Positions 22,822-35,910 of a stretch of 64,000 bases of DNA are shown here, piece after piece. The stretch is from contig NC_016133.3 of assembly GCF_000005505.3 (NCBI RefSeq), forward strand, positions 19,096,001-19,160,000. Direction: 5' to 3'. Every line of letters begins with the position of its first letter. Positions within the stretch are counted from its first letter, which is position 1. The notes under the pieces were generated by a model, which saw nothing but the letters and a program-made list of their open reading frames with translations, was not told where the DNA came from and ran no database searches. Source of the stretch: Brachypodium distachyon. Lineage: Eukaryota; Streptophyta; Magnoliopsida; Poales; Poaceae. A program made the position numbers and the translations under genes.

Positions 22822-25800
22822 TCACTGGTCCCGATCACGGTCACGGTAAATTGGCTGCGGCGTCCACTTGAAGTGCAAGTTCAGCTTTCCGGATTTAGCA
22901 CCTTGTAACGCATATGTATCTTGGAACTCACCTTCAAGTATCGCTCTTGTAAGTGTCAAGATGCATCTCCCAATGTAATCCTGCAATTTCGGTAGATTAA
23001 AATTAGCCCAAGAAAATCTAAATAACAGAGACCACGTTTAAGGCTACAGGATGTACTGAAGCATAGTTTTTACTTCAGTAGTCCCTGGACGAAAACTTCG
23101 CAGGTCTCACAGATATTGCTTGAGGGTAAACCTTGAAGGTAGTTAGACTCAGATTAGTTATAACACTAAACCCATGATTCAAAATCTACTTGACCCTATT
23201 CACATCTCTAACTCCGACCCAAATCTTACGGGACTGTCATTGGAGATATGCAGCGATCTCACCTGACTATTTGTGTTTTGTTCTCTTTCTGCTCCACTGT
23301 CACCTTTTCAAGTCACCCAGATCCCGCACCCAATCCGATGCCCATCTTATGCTACCAGCCATTGTAGCATACTATTTCCCTTTTTTGCAGGTGCACATTT
23401 TATGGCAAGCTTTGCAACTATGGATTTTGCTTTACCTTTTTCTTACACGATGTGCATTATTTATTGGAGTGTGGCTGCACCCATGTGTGGAAAATTCATA
23501 TCTGTATGGGAAATGACTTCCTGGTTCAATCCATTCCGAGAGTTATATGTTGCAGAACTACAAACAGTTAAAGATATATAAAGTAACATACGCAACAGTT
23601 TTGAACACTGGACAATTAAATATTAGGAGGTGCAAGTGTGCAACCCCACCAGAGGTCCACAGCTAGTCCCTTCAGTGTATCCTCGTTTCTTCCTCATTTT
23701 TTCCCACAATTTTGTTCAATGATCAGCAAGAAAAAAACAGTTCAACAAGTGCTACAATGCATATTCCGCAAACCCCTATCAAATCCAGGACATCAAAATC
23801 TTGATCTATAATCATATGCATATTACATGAATAAATCTACTCCCTCCGATCCATAATAAGTGTCAGGGATTTAGTACAAAGTTGACCATCAAAATCCCCG
23901 ACACTTATTATGGATCAGAGTATCTAATATGACCATCAAAATTAAGAGAGATGAAACAGAAATGAACCTTTCCAAATGTATCATGGTCCCATACTTCCAC
24001 CATGAGCAAGTCATGCAGGGCATCTTCTACTACAAAGTCAAATGTCTGGTTCCATATTGGATTTAGCGTCTCAGTCACCACCTGCAAATATATTGAATCA
24101 TATATGGAAAAAGAAAAATGGTGACACAGAACTGCAGATAGGTACAGAAACTAACCCTTGTCTTCTTTTTGGTTTCTCCCTTCTTTAGATACAAGACAAC
24201 AAATGGGTCAGCCTTTCCCATCACATCCATTGCTGGCAATTCTTCTGCAGATATAACAGTTACTGAAAGGACTCCTCGCATAATAACATTTTTCCTCTGG
24301 TTGACATCAAATCCATTAGACTCTGTCTTGAGGACCTTTTCCAAAGATGTTAACTGGATCTGACTAGCAAAAGGATTGGAGACCCCTTCTTGTTTACCAA
24401 AAGGGTAGTACAGGAGCTCCAGGTGTACCTGACAAACAAATGGACAAATCATTAACTTCTCTACAAGAAATATTTAGAAGTGCCAGTGCCATGATGTACC
24501 CTAAGAGATGGCCCATATCACTTCCATTCAATGATCCATGAAACCGAAACATAGACAAAGAAACACCATACATTGACAGTCATCATCATGTAATTACAGA
24601 ATAAAAATGATTAAATAAACCAATCTTTGGCACCGCAGTTCTTGGCTTTATCTCGCGATATGGCATAAAACTGCCAGATACTACATTTCAGCATTGATTG
24701 GCTAAGAGAAGTAGCGTCACGATGCAAAGAGATTATTTGGCTCCATGTTTACTAACTCATCTTTATTTTTTCCACAAAAAACTCGTTATATAAGTAACTT
24801 GGACAAATTGTTTCTTTTCGTATGAAATGAAACAGGGCGAAAATCCTTTCATCTAAAAAAAAAAACTCGTTATATAAGAACAACACTCTCATCAGCAGAA
24901 GGCTTGAGGATCCCCATGAACATGAAGCCTGAGATAACAAAAAACTAAGTTGCTCATCTTATAAAACAGTACATGAGTTGCTTCGTTCACTACAATACTC
25001 AGAGTTTCTACCGCATACAATTAAACAGAAGTCCGAAATCCATTTTTCTTTAAATTTAAACATAAGGTCTGAAGAAACCAATAAATGCTCAACTAGGTCC
25101 ATGAAGCTGCCACAATGCCACAGTTGCTCAACTGGGTGTACTCCGTCTACTTGAAGTTGTTCATGCGCCGTGCGGTCTTTGATCTGTCGATGAGACGAGG
25201 CGAGGATGATCTGAACAGCTTGGCAAGGATGCGGAGCCGAGCTGAGGCTGGCGGTGTGGGTCGGAAGTGGGGTAGCAAGGGGGACCGATCCAGTGGCCCG
25301 AAAGGTCAAGGTGGTGGCGCAGGAGTAGGGCTCAGATTGGCGCAGCGCAGGCTAAGTCGGTGGCATAGGATGGGGCAGGGTGCTGCGGACGGACACAGGC
25401 GACGGTGAATAGGGAGCTAGTGGTGGCGAGAATTTGCATGGCCGGCGGCAGCAATCGATCGCTGGAGGCAGCAAATCAGCCTGCGACGGGAGGGAGGGAT
25501 GGCGAGGGGGGTAGCATCGGACGAGGTGAAATTTTAGCCTGCCAAAAAAATCTCAGGATAGGGGGTGGTGTTGTCCCTATTTCTGGTGAGATTTGAGAAT
25601 ATAGGGTGAACCCCTAAAAAAATTATTGGGATTGGGGATCTGTTGGAGCATGAAAGTTGGCTTTTTAGCAGTTTTTACTTTTTACTTTTTTAGGGATTGG
25701 GGGTGGTACAGGGATTTGCCAGACATGCTCTAAGACAGAGAATAAGAACGACCTGGTCTACCAGTGTGGGCCATGATATGACCAGAGGCCACCATGTTCG

Positions 25801-28800
25801 GCTAGCTAACTGTCAGGTAAGAGGAAACAGAGGTTTCCTGGAGTAACATAGACCGAGGACAGGAAAGACATGGGTTAAGTGTACTTTGTTGGTTATTCTA
25901 AATTATCGATGTCACTAGAAAACACTTTATTAAATAGAACAAAAAAACATAAAGAGCAAAAGTGGCAGGAATACATTACTTGGAATTATATTAGTAGTTT
26001 AGTACTCAGCAGTTACATTCATAATGGTAAATAGCAAATGCCATGAGACCATAATGGTATGGAACCACATGTTAGTAAGCTATAAAGCTATATATAGGGA
26101 AGTTATTATGAAAACTGCACCAACTGACCTGACCACGAGGTTTCTTATCCCTCTGAATTTCAAGGTCTTTCACAAGTTCCAACCAAACATCTTTCACCTT
26201 TCCAGGCTGAAGATCCGCCAAGTCTACTCGAGCACAACCAATAATCTCCGATGGTTGCAGCCCTTCGTCATCATAAATTTTCACAGTCAGATGCTGGGTT
26301 ACTGAGTCCTCGACCACAAATTCATAGTGTTCGTTCCAGATAGGGTTCAAATCATTGTTCTGCAGCAGAATAAATGTAAGGGTGCAGTTCATTTTATTTG
26401 ATCAGATGAATGCATCTTACTTACTATTGTTTTGCTTTTCTTCGTTTTTGCACTCAGTGGGCGTATATAAAGCACAGCAAATGGGTCAGACTTTCCAACA
26501 AGGTCTTTGTTCTTCAAGTCCCTAGCTTCCACAAGTTTTACTTCTAATACTCCAACAGGTTTCAGTTCCAAGTCACTGAAAAGGGTAGGCATAATGTCAC
26601 TACTCGTAAGACAGACATAGAATTATACTCCCTAATCTTCAAAGTAATTAATTACCTATAGTCTCCTGGCACAATGGGAACAATTATGCGATTAGGCCAT
26701 GTCAGTGTGTCCTCAATGGTATCACGTATTGTTCCCTGAGTTGTCTCAAGAATGAAATATGTGCAGCAGTATGCAAATTAAGTGTTAGCTGATACTGTAG
26801 GGGTTACCATACCTCAATGGCATCAGAAATTCCAGGAATTGCTGTCATTTCGCCACCAACAACCTTGAGGGTGAAATCTACCTTGCTCTGAAGTCAAATT
26901 AATTTCAATGATTTAATTCGCTGTGATTTTTTGCAACATCGTATGATCAAAAGAAACTGGTGTACCTTCTCTCTCAAAGAAACACAAACAGCTCCAAAGC
27001 AGGGGAGTTCAGAAACCAGAGGCTTAAAGACTAGCCGCAGTACTCCTGTGAATCCAATATTTTTTACCTACAGATAGAAGAACTTAGAAACAGATATTAG
27101 TGCTTTAAATAAGTGGTTGCACCATGATAAAAAAAATAGAGTAAATATTATGGAACCCCAACAATTGGGGATTTGGTATCAGATAACCACAACCTTTGGG
27201 AAAAAATCACATAACCACAAGTATTTCGTTAATTATAAACAGAGAACCCAAATTATGAGATCTGGGGCCTCGTACAGCAAAACTGACCAGTTGGGACCAT
27301 TGGTCAGTCAGCACATGGACAGAAAAACCTGGACCCTGAGCCGATCCCGACCAGACGGCGAAACAGACTTGCCCGACCCCAACCAGTCGAGCCCAGGTTC
27401 AGCTTTGGTCTGTTTTTTGCCACGTGGCAACTGCAGGTGGCCCCAACCAGTCAGTTTCACTGTCAAAGGCTCTAGATCTCATCATTTGGGTTCCCGGTTG
27501 CAAGTTAGGCAAATAGTTATTATGTAAAAAAACTCCAAAAGTTGTGGTTATCTGACACCAAATCCCCAATGCCGGGGCTCCATGATATCTACTCAAACTA
27601 ATAAGATGAGAAGGTTAGTGTAGCATGATGCAAGGAGAATAAAGAGTCAGCTATGAAACTCAAGTCAAATGTGACATTGTTTCCGCGTCTCTGGTAATTC
27701 TGTTCAAAAATCAAACCAAAAGGAGTAATACAATTCTCATTAGAAGAAACTGAATCTTCAAATTGCAATCGCTAGACACGAGTATAGCTGTAGTTTGTTT
27801 GTTATTACTGATACGAAGTGAGAATACTCCATGGTAACACATCTAAAATCACATTTTGTAATGCAGGGTTCTGTATTTAAATGCACATTACTACATTTGT
27901 GAATTACCTGCACAGGGAGTGAAATCCCCAGTGTTGTTTGGATGTCGAGTACTATGTTGGGATTACCATCCCACTGCATCTCAAGCTCCATGGTGATACC
28001 AGAACTGTCACTATCCAGGATTGAAACTCCTGAAAAGATCATTTGTTAAAATCATTTGTAAGAGGATCCAACCAGCCATAACATGAATACGACAAGGGAG
28101 AAGAAATCATCAACAGAAAACTATGATATCACATAAATGTGTTCCTCATCGATGACATATGATTTGAAAAGGCATCGGGATACTTCAGCTCTATGTTTCA
28201 AAGAAACAGATATTGTTGATGTATCATGAAACAGCAAACAGCGTTTTCTGGCCTGGTAATATGTATAAGCTGGGTACAGATCTTTGGTTCAGGATGCATG
28301 AGAGATCTGTTGCTGCACTAACTGTTATTGAACAAACATTATGAGAAGGTCTTACCCTGTTATGTTGGAAGAAACAAAGCCACTCAACTATGTTAATACC
28401 CTTATGAAGCATGACGTGGGTGACCATATTAAACATAAGGTTTGTGAACCAATAAACAGAACAATTGTTAGCTGGTTGTTGATGTTCTTTTCCAGCCTTG
28501 CCATAGCTATAGACGAACTTTTCTCTAAACATAAGTCGTTCTACAACCTCGAGGCGTATTTTACTCCCTGCTATTTTACCTTAGTTGAGTAAGTTTCATT
28601 CTAACTGTAGAAATTAAAATTTCAATGTCAAAAGGGGGTAAAACAAAGAATTAATTATTTCAATGAGGGAAAAGGCTATGATTCATGTACTCATTAATTC
28701 ATGTGCACAAAATTAAAAACTTAAGAGAACCAAGCTCAGGTTGGGTGGTCAGCCCAGCGAGGGATGCTGGCTGCCCACCAGGGTTCGACCCCCGAAGGTC

Positions 28801-31800
28801 GCAGTCTGGTGTCTCACTTTGCCAAAAATTAATATATGTATCTATATACTGTCAGAATGAAATCGCGCATCTCTTACAGTTTAATGTCAGAAACAAATTA
28901 AAGAATTAACTTTGCATAGCAAACTATATTAATATACCACACACACAATATTTGAATATATCAATATAAGGAGGACCATTGATCAAGGAACATGTAGCTT
29001 TTTGTACAGGGGTCCTACCTGTAAACTGAGGAGCAACAGTACCGAGTGTCAGTTTTGAGAAATGGATGGAAGCCAAAATGAATGACTTGTACTGCTCAAA
29101 TACAGGTTCCACAGAAGTTTTAATCAGCTCCGATGCAGCCTACAACAACCACACTTGTTGTCCTAAGCAACTTACACAATCCATTACAAATTTACTCAAG
29201 GAACACAGCAAGAAAACTCAGTATCTAGCAACAGCACTAGGGAATATTTAGATGAAACAGAAAATATTTGCACCTCATTGACAAATGGCCAGATTTTCGT
29301 CAATTCTTGATTCAGCCATTTTAGCTGTAAGAGTTAAAGAAAATAAGGTATCAGTATAAACAATATTGGACAACACCTAGGTCAAAGCATATGCAAAGAA
29401 TAAGAGAGAAAAAGGCTCAACTTTTGCTTTTGGGTGAAAGAAACCCATGACGGATAGAACTCAGGAGGAATAAGTTTCTTCAAATCTTGCACGGTCAACT
29501 TTGAAAAAGATGAAACTGTAGCAGCCTACACACAGGTTGAATTATGGTATTAATTGAAATACTACTGCCAGTCCCTAAATAAGTGTTGATGCACGCACAT
29601 TCTTGTCAACAAATAACTGCTATGCTATGGTTTTTTTTTGACCGAAAACTGTAGGAGAGGCTCTGACAGTATGTATATATATATAGATATAAAAACACAA
29701 GTTACAAGCAGGGTACAGGGGGGACACAGGGAGAAGGAAAGGGAGAAAAGAAAGCACCTACTCAAGGGACAGAGGCCGATGAGACCAACCAGGCTCGCAG
29801 AGCCTCCTTAGCCCCACTGCCAAATCTACAACTCTGAGAAACTAGGGAGACACGAAGCTTAGCGAGCCAGCTATTAACCGAAGGAGTTACATTGTTAAAA
29901 ATGGGATCGTTTCTACACTTCCAAAGCTCCCAGGCAGCGGTGATAAACTCCTCCCGGTGAATCACCGGCGAAATGTAACCCTTTATCAGACACAGACTGC
30001 TATGCTATGTTCTCAAGGTAAGTTTTCACAACTCATCGCATCAGCCAAGGAGAACATGAATTACTTCAAACAAAATAAAAGAACATATGAAGTAGCTGCT
30101 TTTGCTTACTGGAATGCTTTATCTCAAATAACGATATAGTCAGAAAGAATACAGTTATTAATTAAATACACTTACTTAGCCAGAGAGAAAGAGAGAGAAT
30201 GATAAACAAATATGTAAAGATGCCATCCAACATTAACTAGATATGATTAAGAAATTCAAGTCAACCATGATGCAACTACAACAAACAGATCTGAACTTTT
30301 AACATCGGAATCATCATCAAAGACCATAGCTCCACAAGAAAGTCTCTGCATGTACTACTTTCCATATATTGACTGCAGCCTTTGTATACCAGAAATGGAT
30401 AATACAATGAATGCACAATTGAATTTGCAGTAGTTAGGACCTTTGTGGAGTACATATTCCTTTGTAACCTTTGTGGAACACATATTCTGACCCTGAACCA
30501 AACCCAGTTGTCATGGATATTATCCAATTGCTGTACTAGTATCATTAAATGTCTACCCATTGTCATCATGATCAGGCGTAATAAATTAAACTTGCCCATT
30601 TCAACTTCAAACTAATATGTGACGCCAACATGGTGTTATACAGTTGCAATGGAGTGTCAGATTTCATGCTGTATGTTTGCAAGCAATAACTTCAGAAGGT
30701 TCACAACATCCAGTATCATCATTTTTCATACTCCCTCCGTCCAACAAAGGATGTCTCAACTTTGTCCAAATTTGAATGCATCTATACACTAAGTCATTTC
30801 TAGATACATCCAAATTTTGACAAACTTGAGACCTCCTTTGTTGGACGGAGGGAGTATAATTTTTCTCAACCCTTCTCATATGAAATTGATCAAAAGAAAC
30901 TGGGAATACATGAATTTTCTTCTCAAAGCATTTGAGATTTTATTTATTCAAACATTTGCAAATGTGATATATTTTGCAAATGCACTTATTTTGAGTGCTA
31001 AGCTATAGGCTACACAAAAAATCAGTTGCCCTTCCATGGAGCCTCTTCCATCATCAAAATAGGAGAATCATATACCAGATGTTGCAACTTTATCAATATT
31101 CTATGGCCGGGCTCTATTGTTGGATATGATCAGCTTTCATAAGCTAGATACTGATAGGACAGTAAGCCACGTAGGTGCAGGTGTCCATATTCTACAATTA
31201 GCAAGAGAAACTTTATTTTCCAAATAAGTAATATGGTGAATTGCACGAACACATATTTCCACTTGCCATAAAGAAGCATTATCAGCAAAACGAAGTACTT
31301 TCTCCGGTTAGATTTAGGTGTCGTTTTCGGTCCTTGTCCAGATTATCAGGAAGGAGTTTGGCAGCCCTCCCTCCTTCTCAGGTATCACGTGAACAATTTC
31401 TTTCAGTCAAACTGGTGCAGAGCATCCTAAAATGCTTTAGTGACAGGTCTGCATGTGCCCCTGCCAAGTTTCAATAGGAGTATTTAGCCAAACAGGAAAT
31501 ACACAACCAATCTTGCATGCTGCAAAACCAATCAACAACATCTTAGCGCGACCACTCATTACTGGACTCCACAATTGTTTTGTGAAAATAAAACACGGAG
31601 CAGCCGATTCAACCATGTCTCCTCAGATTCCTTAAAAGGCATCCCAATTGGAAACGACAAGCCAGATTAGGATTAAAGCCTGTGGCAATTACGACCCGTA
31701 TAAATGAAGTACCCAGACCTACGGTATCCACGTCACTCAACATCAACGTCTCTTCATTTCCATCGCACCTCACTCTACTCCGGAATTAAACAGCACTCTA

Positions 31801-32092
31801 GAGCATAAACCTAACGGGTCGTAATTTCGACCACCTCGGCGGTTTCAGACCCGCGCACCGCATCCCCGCAGCGCGGGCGCCAGCGTCCAATCGAATCGGT
31901 TCGAAATCATGCAACGGCAGGATGAAATTGGAAACGAGGCGAGGAGGAAGGAGGGAGCCGATGAAGCCGTCAGTCAATGGCACGTACCAGCTCGCGGCGC
32001 TGCTCGGCGCGGGAATTCTCGAAGCGCGCGAACGCCATGACGACGGCGACGCCGAGCACCAGCCCCAGCAGGGCCCCGAACAGGAACGCCAT
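22822..32092 (-). CDS. Plant synaptotagmin / extended-synaptotagmin (SYT4/5-like)
   Basis: Thirteen exons on the minus strand: 32092-31988, 29525-29421, 29324-29274, 29139-29019, 28029-27908, 27067-26966, 26887-26813, about 26735-26656, 26575-26425, 26359-26129, 24428-24156, 24081-23968 and 22980-22822. Together they give about 562 residues. The protein starts with a membrane hairpin/anchor (MAFLFGALLGLVLGVAVVMA), followed by an SMP lipid-transfer domain (about 65-250, with PSWVSFTQKQK, KIWPFVNEAASELIK and LTLGTVAPQFTGVSIL), C2A (about 262-360, with KNKDLVGKSDPF and IYDDEG) and C2B (about 433-540, with AMDVMGKADPF and VWDHDTFGKD). Calcium-binding acidic residues are largely present. Such proteins tether the ER to the plasma membrane and move lipids at contact sites. 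Phase is kept at all junctions except that the exon 2/3 join needs a non-canonical intron (TT-AG or GT-CA), which may mark a damaged donor. Intron 1 (2.46 kb) contains a LINE insertion and a MITE. Confidence 0.92.
22981..23967. other. Last intron of the synaptotagmin gene
   Basis: This 987-bp intron contains a small Stowaway-type MITE (23840-23920). A plus-strand open frame at 23273-23581 is leucine- and phenylalanine-rich but has no family resemblance and no splice context, and it is not called a gene. Confidence 0.5.
23840..23920. mobile_element. Short Stowaway-type MITE (81 bp)
   Basis: Left end CTCCCTCCGATCCATAATAA and right end TTATTATGGATCAGAG are inverted repeats flanked by TA (23838-23839 and 23921-23922). 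The inner words gtgtcagggat and atccccgacac also pair, so nearly the whole element is one hairpin. Confidence 0.82.
24429..26128. other. Synaptotagmin intron 10 with a GC-rich insert
   Basis: A 1.7-kb intron. 25090-25600 is markedly GC-richer than its surroundings, with coding-like but unrecognisable plus-strand frames. It is followed by G- and T-rich sequence to about 25735 that ends ccagacatgctctaag, a form common at the ends of grass non-autonomous transposons. Precise element boundaries could not be set. Confidence 0.45.
27139..27594. mobile_element. Mutator-like MITE (about 456 bp), degenerate
   Basis: Left end GAGTAAATATTATGGAACCC and right end GGGCTCCATGATATCTACTC are imperfect inverted repeats, and complementary words continue inward (ggggatttggt with accaaatcccc; ataaccacaa with ttgtggttat). 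Flanks are AAAAAAATA and AAACTAATA, a 7-of-9 match consistent with a decayed 9-bp target duplication. It lies in the synaptotagmin intron between exons 5 and 6. Confidence 0.8.
29630..29995 (-). mobile_element. 5'-truncated LINE insertion with 14-bp target duplication
   Basis: Perfect 14-bp direct repeats ACTGCTATGCTATG flank the insert (29616-29629 and 29996-30009). A T-run at 29631-29639 on the plus strand is the poly(A) tail, so the element is antisense to the window and co-oriented with the host synaptotagmin gene. The minus strand encodes a LINE C-terminal tail (FITAAWELWKCRNDPIFNNV). It is a textbook target-primed reverse transcription product in intron 1 of the synaptotagmin gene. Confidence 0.92.
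30731..30854. mobile_element. Stowaway-type MITE (124 bp), well preserved
   Basis: CTCCCTCCGTCCAACAAAGG at the left and the complementary CCTTTGTTGGACGGAGGGAG at the right are perfect inverted repeats over 20 bp, flanked by TA (30729-30730 and 30855-30856). It is the cleanest copy of its family in the window and sits in synaptotagmin intron 1. Confidence 0.92.
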
Positions 32093-33871
32093 GGCGCGCC
32101 ACCGTCCTCCTCCGCCTCGCGAGGTCGAGCCGCGCGCGTGCCTGGGTGGTGTTGGCGGGGTCGATCGATTGCTTGATGCGGAGAAGATGCGCGAAGAGGA
32201 GGGAGGGAGGCGAGCCGAGTGGTCGTGGTGGTCTTCTTTTCGCCTTTGGGTTTTCTCGACTATTCTGATTAATTATTATTTCTCCATGTGATCTGCGGAT
32301 GGCTGTCGGTGATGCTGGGCCCGCGTGTCATTGTGTGTTCGATGACAGATTGGCGTGCCTGGGAGAGGTGGTAGGGTATGGGGATATGTGTTAAATATTC
32401 TGGTTGATCGTTTTTTTCTCTTTTGAAAAGTACTCAATACTCATTCTCGTTGATCCTTTGTTTGGAGCAGAAGGGAACAGATGGGGAGGAAGGGCGAGTC
32501 GAGTCACCATGTGTGTGCTTCCTGATGTTTCCGTGGAGAGCCACGTGCCGTACGGGGGCAGATGTCAGTGGGCGCGAATACGTGTGGTCTCTCGATTCTC
32601 GTGGATATAATATGGGGTGTCATTCTATCAGATCAGATCCCGTATGGAGTAGTTTGGTACTCCCTGGCGACATTTTTATGGAGGGAAGGAAATACGTTTT
32701 TCATGTGCTCTTTCCGATCAAAAGTCGTACTAAATTTGAAATACTTATTATGGATAGGGCAGAGTAGAAAAAAACAACAAAATCAAAATTTTAACAAATT
32801 CCATTCATATGAATTTGAATTTTAAATTTAAAAATCATGTTATCACATGGATTTGCAGAATAAGAGACAAATCCAGAGAGGATACATTTTAGAGAGTAAT
32901 TGAGATTCTTCAATCCAATTTCGTGCTAGTCAAACAAGTTTGTTCATGATATTCAAAACGAATTCCAAAATTATAGGTCCAAATGATGAGAGCCAAACGA
33001 GCTTGTTAGTTCTAGTAAGATCGGCACTTGTACCTAGATAACCGGAGCTAAACAAGAGAATTATTTGGTAAGATGCTTTTACGTTGACTTGGTGTTTAAA
33101 GTTTGAAATGTCCATGTATGCAAAGATTGATGATTAAGTCTTGATTTAGCATGGAGAAAGTGTCATGTGAAATCCGATCGGAAGAGGCAAACCTAAGCGG
33201 AGGACAACAACGTCGACGACTTCCCAGAGGACGTCGACGGTGCAACGTAGCGGAGAACGATGTACTCGTCAAGGCAACTCATGGAAAGGAGAGCACATAG
33301 ACGGCCGGCAACGGTGGTGGCTCAGAGCCTAAACCATAGCTGGGTCAATAGAGGAAGGTGCGTGAGGAAAAAGAGATTTGATTGAAAGTGAATAGTTCAT
33401 GCAAGAGGTGGAGAATTTGTGAACGAAGATAACTTTATCTTCGTGGCATTGTAAACAACTTGTCGACCTACGCGATCATTATTGCGAACTAGGAGACAGA
33501 AGCCGTTGGGAGTTGCGAGAAACACCTATTTTGATGTTTTAGCTTCTAATGTAATTCCAAGAAGTGTTTCTAGAAAGCTAGATTAAATATCAGGTGTATT
33601 TAATCTTGTGCTTTAGTTAGGAGGCTAGAAAGGCTAGAAGCACCACAAGCAAAAACGCTAGACAATGAGTTCATTCATGTGGCTTCTAAACACCTCGTAT
33701 ACGATATCCTCAGACCATCTCAGAGCCCGTATGTATCTTCAGGTTTCATCGTACCTCTCGTTATTGATCAATATAAAACCGGCCAAGTTGGCTAAAATAT
33801 TGGAAGCAAAGACATGTCGATACACGATCAGAAGGACGGCCAGTCGGCCAACAATAATTTGATCAGTAGTA
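32093..33871. other. 5' flank of the synaptotagmin gene, intergenic
   Basis: 32093-32250 is GC-rich and should contain the 5' UTR and promoter of the minus-strand synaptotagmin gene; no clear TATA box is visible. Beyond that the sequence is AT-rich without recognisable genes. Confidence 0.5.
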
Positions 33872-34079
33872 CTCCCTCCGTCTCATAATACGAGGCACGC
33901 ACGCATCTCTATATCGTCAATTTAGCTAACTAAATATGAATTAAATAATTAAATAATTATATCATTAGAAAGTTTTTTTATAACGTTTGATATACTTTTT
34001 GTTAAGAAACATACATATTTAACTAATCAAATTGAGATTTAAGGATGCGTGCGTGCCTCGTACTATGGGGCCCAGGGAG
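33872..34079. mobile_element. Stowaway-type MITE (208 bp)
   Basis: Left end CTCCCTCCGTCTCATAATAC and right end GTACTATGGGGCCCAGGGAG are inverted repeats flanked by TA (33870-33871 and 34080-34081). The sub-terminal word gaggcacgcacgc and its complement gcgtgcgtgcctc match the element at 11728-11941. Confidence 0.88.
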
Positions 34080-35329
34080 TAGTAGCTAGCTATCGGGAAA
34101 AAAGATGTCTAACACTAGGGTCATTCGACCTCCTGCGCCACTGAAAGAGTGTAATCCCGGCCGATGTTGCTTCTTAAATGAGCAGCAGCATCCTTCCGAA
34201 GAAAAAAGCTTTCCAAAACCAGCAAAACTTGATTGAGACTCTCTTTTTTAACGACCAGTTGTGATTTAGCAATAGAAAACTGCCAAGGGTCGGGAGGGAT
34301 GGCTCCAGGTGAAGGAAGATAAGAACCTCACTACTGCCCCTTTACAATACCCAAGAGGGATCTTTGAACGGAACAACTGTATCAACACAAATTAGGCGTG
34401 TAGTACGGTGAACCTTTTTTTGTTTTTGTTAGTGGAGATCGGTCCGACTTGCTCGATAAAAGAACCAAAATGATTGGCCTTGGACCAATTAAATTCATGA
34501 TCCACGGCCCGTTCCTCATGTGCATTATTGTACTATGCGTCGTGGACCTGTCTCGCAACTCCTTCTGGATCCTGGTTATGCTAGAAGTCTAGGAAGCGAT
34601 GGAGAAATATAATTTGAATCCATGGTGTAAACCGCGCGTATAACCCGTGCAAGTGTGACGGGAATTTTGTTCGCATGGGATAAGACAGAGGATATCATTG
34701 ATGTCGACAAGCAAATTAATATCATAGGAGATCGCCGTATACGTAACGAGTTCTTCTGATAACTTCTCTTTTGATCATCTCCTCTCGAAAAAATTCTCCC
34801 TTTTCGAAAAAAAAATCTCGATAATTTTTCGAGTATTTGATTCAGTTTCCTAGATCATGTGCGCTGGATTGTGGGTTGATTGCTACTACGCAACACAGTA
34901 ATTCACACAGTAATTCAATAATATGCCCATTCACACGTTCAACTTGCATTTCGGTTAGGTAACCGAACTCTATCCGTGAAGATGTACTGACTAGGAAAGC
35001 AAAAACAATGAGGATCATACTAGTAACTTCCGAAACTCAACAGTCAACCCCCTGTCAACTGCCCACAGATTCTTCTTTACCAAGAGATTCTTCCTTACTA
35101 AGGGAAAATTGAGCTTTATTACTCTTGAACAAGGTTACAATCAATAAAATTACATCAGCAATATATGGGTGAGCCCGATTTAACACAAGTTCGATTAACA
35201 GCCACTGGAGGGGCGATCCGTAGCACGGTGTGAATTTGATCCACGTTTCCAAAGGCTCTCTATACACGGTAATATGCGAAAGGACTCTTTGGCGCTTAAC
35301 CGCGCTCTGCGGACGAAACTGGCGCAAAA
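34080..35329. other. Intergenic, no gene seen
   Basis: AT-rich sequence with no recognisable gene or clear transposon ends. Open frames here, including 35055-35327 (minus), do not resemble any family I know. Confidence 0.5.
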
Positions 35330-35910
35330 TCCCGGATGGGCCCCACCCTGACTTCTCTCTACGTGCCTTCTTCCACGATCCCCTGCCTTATCTCTTCCGA
35401 TAAAAAAAATCTCTTCCCACGATCCCCACGCGCACGATGCTTCTTCTTCTCTCCTGACTTTCTCTACCTAGCTAGAGCGACGAGGTGGGCGGCGAAGGTG
35501 AGACAGGACGAGCCGGAGCCGGCAGCAGCGCAGAGGGCTGCGACGGCGAGTCGAGATCGAGTCGGAGCGGCGGCAACGGTGGAGGCGAGGAGGTGATGAG
35601 TCACCGGAGAGGTTAGTCCGAGGTCGAACTTAGGGTTAGGGGGGGGGGGGGGTCGGGGCCGGAGAAGATGCAAGGTTCTCGGGGTTAGAGAGGTGGCCGG
35701 GGCGGCGGTGGACCGGCGGTGGTGGCGGATGGGGCAGGAGCGGCGCGGCAGCGCGCCGGCCGCGAGTGGCGGTGGACAGCTGGTTGGGCCAGGGACGGCC
35801 GGCGGCTCTCTTCATGTCGCGGCGGAGGCTACCTGGTCGGGACGACCGCGACGTTCACACCGGTCGGAAATCGTCCGCAGTCGTCGGCCAGTTAGTTCTC
35901 CCCAGTAACA
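35330..35910. other. GC-rich island with poly-G tract
   Basis: An isolated GC-rich block between AT-rich flanks, with a run of G at 35640-35652. Composition resembles a CpG-rich 5' exon or UTR. Frames such as 35336-35596 and 35693-35908 are alanine- and arginine-rich and lack domains, and no downstream exons could be joined to them. It could be a relic 5' gene end or a transposon-carried fragment. Confidence 0.4.

Noticed and set aside
23273..23581. Plus-strand 102-codon frame with hydrophobic stretches
   Set aside because: It lies inside the last synaptotagmin intron, resembles no known membrane protein and has no start context or neighbouring exons.
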